This document shows, piece after piece, positions 56,564 to 64,000 of a stretch of DNA of 64,000 nt. The stretch covers positions 1 through 64,000 of the forward strand of contig CAJOND010000018.1 in the NCBI GenBank assembly GCA_905236675.1. Direction: 5' to 3'. Within the stretch, counting starts at the first letter, position 1, and each line of letters starts with the position of its first letter. Source of the stretch: Candidatus Rifleibacteriota bacterium. Lineage in GTDB: Bacteria; Muiribacteriota; Ozemobacteria; Ozemobacterales; Ozemobacteraceae. The translations under genes were made by a program, and so were the position numbers. The notes below the pieces were generated by a model. It was not told the DNA's origin, ran no database searches, and was given only the letters and a program-made list of their open reading frames with translations.

Positions 56564-58079
56564 TAAATTTGTTGTATTAGTTCAACCACAGATGGGGTTA
56601 TCGGGCGAATTTGCCCGTCACCTTCCTTTAAGTCTTCTATATGTCGCTGCCCCATTAAAGAAATTGGGTATAGATGTAGTAATTTTAGATAGACGTGTTA
56701 TTCACAACAAAAGTTGGGAAAATGAACTTTTAGAACATCTAAACAATAAGCCTTTATGGATAGGTTTTACTGTAATGGCAGGTTTCCCTATAGTTCAAGC
56801 ATTAGAAATGTCAAAGTTTGTAAAAGAACATTCCTCCACAATTCCTATTGTCTGGGGTGGAGCATTACCAACAATAGATCCTAAAAGCTGTATGTCTTGT
56901 AAATATGTAGATTTTACAGTATCTGGAAGTGGTATACTTGAAACAGAATTGCTTACAAAGGCTATTATTGAAAAACAGACACAAAATAAAGAGTTTTTAA
57001 AAAATATTCCAGGTCTTGGTTATCGTTTAAGTGAAGAAGTATTTTACAATAAACCTTATCAAGGCTTTGAACCAGTTCATTATAAAGATTTGCCTTATGA
57101 AATAATAAAAGACTATTCTGTATATGGACAGATTGGTACTAATGAAAATATTTTTCCAATATATTCTGCCTATGGTTGCCCTTATCAGTGCTCTTTTTGT
57201 GTTTCACCAATGCTTTATAAGACTTTTACTCCGAAATGGAGACCCGTATCACCTGTTGAAGTTGCAGACCATATTGAATATTTAAAAAACAATTATAAAG
57301 CAACAACTATTTATTTTTATGATGATGACTCTTTTGTAAATATAGAACATATTCGTTCTATCGTTTTGGAATTAAAGCGTAGACAGATTAAAGTCAAACT
57401 AAGTTTCAGAGGTGCTCGTGTAAACGAAATAATGAAAATGGATGATGAATTTTTGGACTTACTTAGCGAAACTGGAACTGAAATGCTTCATGTTGGTATA
57501 GAGTCAGGAAGTCAGCGTATATTAAATTTATATAAAAAAGGCATTACCATAGAAAACATTTATGAAATAAATAGAAAACTAGCAAGACATCCAAAATTAA
57601 TTGCAGCATACAACTGGATAGTAGGTGCTCCTTCTGAAACTTTAGACGAAATAAAACAAACTGCTAGACTAATGACAAAACTTATTAAGGAAAATCCCAA
57701 ATGTTTCGTTTTCCAACCTAATATTTTCAGGGTTATTCCTGGTTCGGTCTTAGGAGAAAAAGCTAGAGAATATGGTTACAGAGAGCCTTCGAATTTAGAC
57801 GAATGGATAAAATCAGAGTTAGAACAGGAAGTTTTTTCTCCTTGGTTTTCTGATGAAATGAAACAATACATAAAAATGCTTCAGGTTACTTCATATTTCA
57901 TAGACAACAAAGCTCAATTATTATTGAAAACAAAATCATTAAAAGACTTAGTCATAAAAATTCTTTCTAAATTATACCAACCTTTAGCTAGATTCAGAGT
58001 TAAAGCTTCTTGGTCTTCTCTACTTATAGAAGCAAAAGTTTTCTTTCTTGCCCAAAAACTTATGAAAAAGTTGCGCTAA
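56526..58079 (+). CDS. B12-binding-domain radical SAM protein
   Basis: 517 residues. N-terminal Rossmann-like B12-binding domain (about 15-140; no DxHxxG base-off His seen), then a radical SAM core with C-x3-C-x2-C at about 218-225 (YGCPYQCSFC) and a YDDDSFV strand. Activity on a lipid, cofactor or glycan precursor is likely but not predictable. GGGGAAATCAT before ATG 56526 supports this start despite the overlap. Confidence 0.85.
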   Translation: MLTRLQYQAKENNKFVVLVQPQMGLSGEFARHLPLSLLYVAAPLKKLGIDVVILDRRVIHNKSWENELLEHLNNKPLWIGFTVMAGFPIVQALEMSKFVKEHSSTIPIVWGGALPTIDPKSCMSCKYVDFTVSGSGILETELLTKAIIEKQTQNKEFLKNIPGLGYRLSEEVFYNKPYQGFEPVHYKDLPYEIIKDYSVYGQIGTNENIFPIYSAYGCPYQCSFCVSPMLYKTFTPKWRPVSPVEVADHIEYLKNNYKATTIYFYDDDSFVNIEHIRSIVLELKRRQIKVKLSFRGARVNEIMKMDDEFLDLLSETGTEMLHVGIESGSQRILNLYKKGITIENIYEINRKLARHPKLIAAYNWIVGAPSETLDEIKQTARLMTKLIKENPKCFVFQPNIFRVIPGSVLGEKAREYGYREPSNLDEWIKSELEQEVFSPWFSDEMKQYIKMLQVTSYFIDNKAQLLLKTKSLKDLVIKILSKLYQPLARFRVKASWSSLLIEAKVFFLAQKLMKKLR

Positions 58080-58080
58080 T

Positions 58081-59946
58081 ATGTGTGGTATATGCGGCTT
58101 TACCATTAATAAACTCTTAGACAACAAATCAACAATAGATTCAATGCTTGAATCTATTATTCATCGTGGTAGAGAAGCTAGTCAAAGTTGGTTTGACGAT
58201 TATATTTGTCTTGGACATAATCGTCTATCCATTCAAGATTTGGATTCTAGAGCAAATCAGCCAATGATTTCCTCAGATGGCCGCTATGTCATAGTTTTCA
58301 ATGGTGAAATCTATAATTTTAAAGAACTAGCAAAAGAAATTCCTAATTTCTATCCTAGGACTTCATCTGACACAGAAGTTCTTCTTGAATTATGGTCTAG
58401 AGAACAAGTAAAGTGTTTGAAAAAACTCAACGGCATGTTTGCTTTTGTTTTATATGACCGACTAGAGAAAAGCATAACCTGTGTTAGAGATAGATTAGGT
58501 GTAAAACCCTTTTATTATTTTTTTGATGGGAAAAATTTTATATTCGCTTCAGAAGCAAAAGCAATATTAAAAGTTCCTATTTATAAAAAGCAATTAAATA
58601 TCAATGCTTTAAGTGATTATCTTTCATACGGTTATATTACAGGCACTAATACCATATTTAAAAATCTGATGAAATTAGAACCAGCTTATTATATGGTTAT
58701 TAGTCAAAATAAATTAGAAAAAAAATGTTATTGGGATTTGTCAGAAAAGATTCTAAACAGATTTACCGCCACAAACGATGAATTATATTATTTATTCGAG
58801 TCAGCAATAAAATACAGACAAATTAGCGATGTGCCTGTTGGAAGCTTTTTAAGCAGTGGAATAGATTCTTCTGCAATTAGTATTATAGCAAATAAACAAA
58901 ATCCAAATATTCTAACTTACACAATAGGCTTTAAAGAAAAATCTTATGATGAATCTGAATTTGTAAAAGTATTTGCAAAAAAAAATAAACTAAGAAATGT
59001 TTCAGAGGAATTACCAACACCAAAATTAGATGATATACAAGAGATAATAGAATACTTTGACCAACCTTTTTTCGATACTTCAACTGTTCCATTCTTTAAA
59101 TTATGCAAAATATCTAGTAAAACTTTAAAAACAGCTTTAACAGGAGATGGTGGAGATGAAATCTTTGCCGGTTATGAAACAAGAAAAGCAGATTTGGCTA
59201 GTCTTATAGCTCATAGATTTCCATTTTGGCCTGCAATTTCCAAAATAATTGCCAATCTATTAAATCAAATTCCTTCAAATACGAAAAAAGTATCGTTAAA
59301 CTATAAACTGAAGCAATTTTTTAATTTTGCTTATCTTCCAGAAGAAAAGGCTCATTTCTCTTGGAGGTTACTATTTACAGAAAACGAAAAAAAACAATTA
59401 TTAGATAAAAACATTATAAGTAAACTAGATGATTACGAATCTTGGTCTAACTTTGAGTCGGTTTTTAACAAATATAAACATCTACCAATGCTTCAAAAAG
59501 AAGCTTTGGTAGATATAAATACCTGGCTTGCCGATGATATTCTTTATAAAGCCGATCAGTGTTCTATGGCAAACACTCTTGAATTGCGTTCACCATTTTT
59601 AGACCATCGACTTGTTGAAGCTGCTTTTTCTATTCCAGAAAAGAATAAATTTAATTTATTAAAAGGGAAAAAACTTTTAAGAAAAATATTAAAACCCGTT
59701 TTAGATGATTCTGTCTTAAAGAAGAAAAAAGAAGGTTTTGGAAGTCCTGTGGGAGAATGGTTAAAAGGTAGTTTACGAGAACCTTTTCTAGATATAATCA
59801 AATCAGACAATTTCAAAACAATAATTCCAGAAACCAAAAACATTCTAAAATTATATGATGAGCTAATTAATTTAACAAAAGACAACAGTTATAGGCTTTG
59901 GTCCATATTTATGCTGGCTTTATGGCAAGAAAGGTGGTTTAGATGA
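58081..59946 (+). CDS. asnB: Asparagine synthase (glutamine-hydrolysing)
   Basis: 621 residues. Class II glutaminase with Cys2 (MCGICGF), SSDTEVLLEL, then the ATP pyrophosphatase loop SSGIDSSAIS (about 258) and ALTGDGGDEIFAGY. In glycan clusters such proteins often amidate a sugar acid instead of making free asparagine. Starts two bases after the radical SAM stop. Confidence 0.92.
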   Translation: MCGICGFTINKLLDNKSTIDSMLESIIHRGREASQSWFDDYICLGHNRLSIQDLDSRANQPMISSDGRYVIVFNGEIYNFKELAKEIPNFYPRTSSDTEVLLELWSREQVKCLKKLNGMFAFVLYDRLEKSITCVRDRLGVKPFYYFFDGKNFIFASEAKAILKVPIYKKQLNINALSDYLSYGYITGTNTIFKNLMKLEPAYYMVISQNKLEKKCYWDLSEKILNRFTATNDELYYLFESAIKYRQISDVPVGSFLSSGIDSSAISIIANKQNPNILTYTIGFKEKSYDESEFVKVFAKKNKLRNVSEELPTPKLDDIQEIIEYFDQPFFDTSTVPFFKLCKISSKTLKTALTGDGGDEIFAGYETRKADLASLIAHRFPFWPAISKIIANLLNQIPSNTKKVSLNYKLKQFFNFAYLPEEKAHFSWRLLFTENEKKQLLDKNIISKLDDYESWSNFESVFNKYKHLPMLQKEALVDINTWLADDILYKADQCSMANTLELRSPFLDHRLVEAAFSIPEKNKFNLLKGKKLLRKILKPVLDDSVLKKKKEGFGSPVGEWLKGSLREPFLDIIKSDNFKTIIPETKNILKLYDELINLTKDNSYRLWSIFMLALWQERWFR

Positions 59947-61814
59947 AAAATTTCAAACTTCAAACTACCGATAAAATAATATTACTTGCTTTGCTGTTAT
60001 TATGTTTGATTAGTTTTTATCCAATATACAACGCAGAATATTTAAGGTTTGATGACAATAATACTATTTTAAATTGTGATTTAATAAAACAGCCTTTAAG
60101 TATAGAAAGTTTAATGAATATTTTTTCAGAATTTACTGATAATCAGTATACACCTATTAGTATTTTGTCTTTTTGGCTGGAATATAATATTTTTTTAGAT
60201 TTTAATAGCGGATTTTCACATTGTGTAAATCTTTTTTTTCATATATTGGCAGTAATTGCTCTTTATTATCTATCCTTAGATTTTTTTAAAGATAAAAAAT
60301 TTGCTTTTTTCTTTACAGCTTTCTGGGCAATACATCCTATTCAGGTCGTTTCTGTTGCATGGTTAACCGGAAGGAGAACGGTATTATACGGTCTGTTTTT
60401 TATTGCTTCACTTTTATTTTATTGTAAATATGTAAACACTCAAAAAAATACTTATAAATACCTAGCTATTTTAACAATGATACTTTCCGGACTCTCAAAA
60501 ACGTTGTCGTTTACAGCTCCAATCGTATGGATAGGAATAGACTGGTTAAAAGACAGAAAAATCAGCTATAAACTTATTACAGAAAAGATACCTGCTTTTA
60601 TTATATCTTTTATTCTTATTTCAACAATGTTCATTTCAGCAAATAAAGGCATAAATAGAACAACTAAAAGCAATATAGATTATCATTATAAAGAAGCACT
60701 ATATTCTATAAGTTATTATGCTATCCAAACGGTTTTCCCTCACAAACTTTCTGCAACAAATGAATTGAACTCTAACACAAAAACAGTTCTTGATTACACC
60801 TATCTATATTTTGGTTTATTTATTGTTCTTTCTATAATAATATCTATAAAAAGCAAACTAGCTTTATGGGGCTTATGTTTCTACATTTTTCATATTATAC
60901 CTTTGTCGGGTCTTATAAGAGTCGGTTATAGTTTCTTTATTTCTTATCATTATTGTTATATTCCTCTATTAGGTCTGCTTTTAATATTCATAGAAGGAAT
61001 CAGATTGTTATCACTTCTTTTTAAATTTAACAAAATAAAAGAATTGCAAATAGCTGTTTTATTTATTTTTTGCTTAATGTTTGGTTTTAAAACCAATATT
61101 TTTTCTATAGCTTTTAAATCAACAGAAAGTTTGTTGTTAAATTCTATCAACATTGACTCAAATAACTATTTTGCAACAAATAATTTAATAAAATATTACA
61201 TCGACATAAACAATCTTGAACAAGCAAAAATTTATTGCAATAAACTCCTTAAATGTTATCCAGATTCATATGGAGCTTATTCTTTAAAAGGTCAAATAGA
61301 AACAAAAGAAGAAAAATACGAAGAAGCTATACTTTTGTTTGAAAAATGTAAAGAACTTGATTTTGAGAACAAAGATAAGTCTCGTTATTTTTATCAGGCA
61401 TATTGTTATATTAAATTACAAAAATGGGAAAAAGCAGAACATTCTTTAACAGAACAAATAGAAAAGATACCTTTTTATGCCTATTATTATATGCTAAGAA
61501 GTGTGGTTTATCAAAAATTAGGGAAATACTCTTTGGCATATAAAGACTTATTAACAGCTATTAGTTTAGATCCGCAAAATTTTGAGAATAAAGTAAAACT
61601 ATACCAGAATTCTATGCAAATGATGAATTACTATCAAAGTATTTTAGATTTAATTGAAATTTATACATATATAAACAATCAGCCTGAATATATAAAAAAC
61701 TACTCAGAAGTTCTATTTTTCCCCAGTTTTAAAGAATCTTTACTTCAATGTTTCCCTTATTATTTTTATATAGATAATCTTTTGAATAAATATATTACAG
61801 TTAAAAAAACATAA
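59943..61814 (+). CDS. GT-C (TMTC-like) membrane protein with C-terminal TPRs
   Basis: 623 residues. First loop LRFDDNNTI (D36-D37) and HPIQVVSVAWLTGRRTVLYG are TMTC-type O-mannosyltransferase-like features; about ten helices to residue 400, then TPR repeats (about 405-560). May glycosylate exported proteins or glycans. Overlaps the asnB stop by ATGA. Confidence 0.75.
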   Translation: MKNFKLQTTDKIILLALLLLCLISFYPIYNAEYLRFDDNNTILNCDLIKQPLSIESLMNIFSEFTDNQYTPISILSFWLEYNIFLDFNSGFSHCVNLFFHILAVIALYYLSLDFFKDKKFAFFFTAFWAIHPIQVVSVAWLTGRRTVLYGLFFIASLLFYCKYVNTQKNTYKYLAILTMILSGLSKTLSFTAPIVWIGIDWLKDRKISYKLITEKIPAFIISFILISTMFISANKGINRTTKSNIDYHYKEALYSISYYAIQTVFPHKLSATNELNSNTKTVLDYTYLYFGLFIVLSIIISIKSKLALWGLCFYIFHIIPLSGLIRVGYSFFISYHYCYIPLLGLLLIFIEGIRLLSLLFKFNKIKELQIAVLFIFCLMFGFKTNIFSIAFKSTESLLLNSINIDSNNYFATNNLIKYYIDINNLEQAKIYCNKLLKCYPDSYGAYSLKGQIETKEEKYEEAILLFEKCKELDFENKDKSRYFYQAYCYIKLQKWEKAEHSLTEQIEKIPFYAYYYMLRSVVYQKLGKYSLAYKDLLTAISLDPQNFENKVKLYQNSMQMMNYYQSILDLIEIYTYINNQPEYIKNYSEVLFFPSFKESLLQCFPYYFYIDNLLNKYITVKKT

Positions 61815-61921
61815 TTTGACACTTTTTAAGCTACGTGATAACTTTTTATCGTTTTAAAGTAAACTTTTTATGTACGAAAGGCAAATGATATGAAGACTAA
61901 AATAGAATATATTCTCTCTAA
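61805..61921 (+). repeat. Direct repeat copy 1: duplicated promoter/leader/gene start
   Basis: 61805-61903 is identical to 63890-63988; after a 6-base insertion (61904-61909) identity continues at 61910-61921. Contains TTGACA (61816-61821), the dyad GATAA-CTTT-TTATC (about 61837-61850), ribosome site GAAAGG and an ATG at 61890. Confidence 0.9.
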
Positions 61922-61952
61922 AATTACAGAAAAACCAACTGTAGGAATTTAA
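61890..61952 (+). CDS. 20-residue ORF, probable truncated glycosyltransferase start
   Basis: MKTKIEYILSKITEKPTVGI then stop. GAAAGG lies eight bases upstream. Identical in its first five codons to the gene that starts at 63975, with a two-codon insertion. The ending KPTVGI resembles the entry strand of GT2 enzymes (xPxVGIIILN), so this may be the remnant of such a gene, or a leader peptide for the following gene five bases downstream. Confidence 0.35.
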   Translation: MKTKIEYILSKITEKPTVGI

Positions 61953-61957
61953 TTTCA

Positions 61958-62773
61958 ATGGGGTTGCCTTTTAATTTTTATATTTTTCTTCGAGATACAA
62001 GCTTAGTTATTTTTTCATGGTTTTTATTGTCTATTTCTTTTTTTTCATGGGGAAAATTGCTTAGAAAAATTCTCAATATAGAGATAACAGGGAAAAAGGG
62101 TGTTGTAGCAACTATTTGGTTAGGGTTTGTTTTTTGTATTATATTTTTTTCTGTTTATCATTTATTTCTTCCTATAAATGTTCTTGCTAGTTCTGTTTTT
62201 TATATTCCATCTATTATTTATTTTTTTGTAAAATATGGAAAGAAATTACCTGCATTTTTTAGCTCTATTGGTCTCTTTAAAATCATAGTTATTATATTAA
62301 CGCTTTATGCTGCTTCAGCGGTAGCAATACAGTTCCCTTCCAATTTGGATACTGGTCTTTACCATTTAAATTCTATAAGATGGTTAAATGAATATCATAT
62401 TATTAAAGGGTTAGGAAATCTTCATGCAAAACTAGGTTTTAATCAATTATTTTTTATATATTCTTCTTCACTAAATTTTCATCCTTTTTTTAATGATTAT
62501 GCCTTTCATATTGGTAATAGTTTTTTATATTTTATTCTTTTTATCGGTTGTATATTTAGTGGAACTGTTATTGACTTATTAATAATTTGTTTATTCTTTT
62601 TTATTCCAATGCCTTTCAAATGGATTAGTTGTCCAACTCCTGATATAGCATCCACGATAGTTCAACTAGTGACTTTTCGATATCTTGTTGAAATAATCTT
62701 TTTTAATCCTGATAGCAAAGAAAGAAGTAGTTACATTGGTCTTGTGGCAATCTGCTTTATTGATTACCTTTAA
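61958..62773 (+). pseudogene. LIC_10190-family GT-C-like membrane protein, N-terminal fragment (frameshifted)
   Basis: 271 codons; about eight helices. LDTGLYHLNSIRWLNEYHIIKGLGN-type phrase (in parts DTGLYHLNSIRW and GLGNLHAKLGFN) and CPTPDIAS are family signatures. The frame ends at TAA 62773 just where homologs continue with VTIKLS. The next fragment in the +1 frame supplies that sequence, so one indel between 62736 and 62772 has split the gene. Confidence 0.7.
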
Positions 62774-63767
62774 GTTAAGTAATATTATTTTTGCTTTTGG
62801 AATAGGTTTAATTGCTATATTTTGGATAAATAAATACCCTTTTAATACGACAGAGAAAAAAATTTTAATTAATACTTCTATTTCTATCTTTTTGCTTTTT
62901 TCTATTTGGATATTAAGAGGTTATATACAGACTGGCTATCCCTTATTTCCTTCTTCTTTTGGAAGAATTAATTTTTTCTGGACTGTTCCTGTAGAAATAG
63001 CTAAAATAGAGAGGGAATGTATTTATGCAGGTTCACGTAGTTGCGAAAGGACATTTAATATCAATTCTCCGTTGTTAAAAAATTATGCTTGGCTTGATCG
63101 ATGGATAGAAAAATACTTTTTAGATAAAAGAATTTTTTCTGACAAAAGCTTTTCTGAAAATATTTGTATTGTATTATTATTATTGCTGTTCCCATTTACA
63201 TTAAATAATTATGGAATAGCTTCAGTAAGTTTATTTGTAATAACGCTCATTTTATTGGGTATATGGTTAAAATCTTCTATTATAAATAAGACTATTTCCA
63301 ATAAGGAGATAGTTCTTATTGGTCTGATAATTACAGGATTTAGTTCTCTGATATTTTGTTTCTCAACAGCACCATGTCCTAGGTTTGTAAACGGAATCTT
63401 TATAATTAATTTCATTACGAGTTTATTGCTTTTAAAAACAGTATACGTTCAATTAAAAATTAATACAAAAATTAAAAATTCTTTATTGTTTTATTTCTTA
63501 TTTGTGTTCGTTTTATATTTTTGTTGTGCCTATTATGATGATGAATTTGCTATTAATGGAATATTTGTGCTAAAAAAAGCTGAAATGAAAGAATACACAA
63601 CAAAATACGGATTAAAAGTTTTAACACCAGTAAACGGTGCTATAGAAATTTGGGACTCCGCTTTGCCGGCAACTCCTAATAAAAATAGCTTACTTTCGCT
63701 TTTAGGGAATAATATTTCCGAAGGTTTCTGCATTAAAGGAAATATAAAAATTACTGTGAAAAGATAA
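62736..63767 (+). pseudogene. LIC_10190-family GT-C-like membrane protein, C-terminal fragment
   Basis: Continues the same protein in the +1 frame: LLITFKLSNIIFAFGIG, WILRGYIQTGYPLFPSS and FFWTVPVEIAKIER match the second half of the family. The first codon reported (TTG) is not a real start. The rest is open, so the lesion is recent or a sequencing error. Confidence 0.7.
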
Positions 63768-63889
63768 TTAGTGTTTGGGCTATTAATTTATAAATAATTC
63801 AGTATTTAAATCATTACTGAGAAGTTTTAAAAGAACCTCAATAGTTTAAAATCTTAACATAAAAAAACTTTTAATTTGCCTAAAATAAC

Positions 63890-64000
63890 AAAAACATAAT
63901 TTGACACTTTTTAAGCTACGTGATAACTTTTTATCGTTTTAAAGTAAACTTTTTATGTACGAAAGGCAAATGATATGAAGACTAAAATTATTCTCTCTAA
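63890..64000 (+). repeat. Direct repeat copy 2, running off the window
   Basis: Same sequence as 61805-61921 apart from the 6-base deletion. TTGACA at 63901-63906. The repeat reaches the last base of the window, so its true right end is unknown. Confidence 0.9.
63975..64000 (+). CDS. Start of a gene continuing beyond the window (MKTKIILS...)
   Basis: ATG with GAAAGG upstream, first eight codons visible. Probably the intact relative of the truncated ORF at 61890; likely a glycosyltransferase or membrane protein of the same cluster, which cannot be confirmed here. Confidence 0.4.

Noticed and set aside
1-64000. CRISPR array or prophage/IS element
   Set aside because: No regularly spaced direct repeats, transposase, integrase or phage structural gene was seen. 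The only sizeable direct repeat is the duplicated leader.

Overview
The window is AT-rich DNA (standard genetic code, short intergenic gaps) from a bacterium with two membranes. The diderm evidence is an SLH-domain porin that tethers the outer membrane to the wall, MlaE/MlaF/MlaD lipid-transport genes, a KdsD-type arabinose-5-phosphate isomerase, a PorV/UPF0164-like barrel and a lipoprotein. The SLH-porin, a cyanobacterial-type YqgF/RuvX nuclease, an S55 (SpoIVB-type) peptidase and ribosomal genes not followed by rpoBC suggest a deep-branching lineage. Cyanobacteria/Melainabacteria, Margulisbacteria or Riflebacteria relatives are possible. I cannot place it from this window alone.

Layout. 1-3.4 kb: start of a leftward RgpF-like polysaccharide gene, then a rightward O-acetylation pair (MBOAT plus AlgX/DHHW-like) behind a strong promoter. 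3.5-14.3 kb: leftward phosphoglucomutase, three paralogous GT-C membrane glycosyltransferases, a YqgF/RuvX-like nuclease, an ADP-ribosylglycohydrolase and a metallo-beta-lactamase/cyclic-nucleotide-sensor protein. 14.5-15.7 kb: a small membrane protein and endonuclease III. 15.8-20.9 kb: leftward translation cluster tRNA-Thr(UGU), tRNA-Tyr, tRNA-Thr(GGU), tuf, rpmG, tRNA-Trp, secE, nusG, rplK, rplA, L10 leader with attenuator, rplJ, rplL. 21-27.8 kb: a giant secreted protein, argF and a GNAT acetyltransferase. 27.8-36.5 kb: leftward envelope cluster of exported proteins headed by the SLH-porin and ending in an LmeA-like protein. 36.6-45.1 kb: a GNAT, KdsD, a PilX-like protein and three more membrane glycosyltransferase-like proteins. 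45.2-55.6 kb: rightward run of phosphodiester glycosidase, S55 peptidase, mlaE-mlaF-mlaD, asparaginase, a zinc-ribbon/TPR membrane protein and a gluzincin metalloprotease. 55.6-64 kb: polysaccharide-type run of GT2, B12/radical SAM, asparagine synthase, TMTC-like GT-C/TPR protein and a frameshifted LIC_10190-family protein lying between two copies of a ~110-base promoter/leader repeat.

Functional theme: much of the window builds or modifies surface glycans and the outer membrane. Eight GT-C or GT-C-like membrane protein loci, a PGM/KdsD sugar-phosphate supply, O-acetylation, Mla lipid traffic and SLH tethering all point that way. The most unusual signals are the duplicated leader at 61.8 and 63.9 kb around a broken gene, a probable AUU start codon at 45277, two degenerate heptamer (AAG-NNNN) arrays at envelope gene starts, REP-like elements intruding into coding sequence, and a cNMP/MBL-ADP-ribosylglycohydrolase-RuvX operon that reads into glycosyltransferases.
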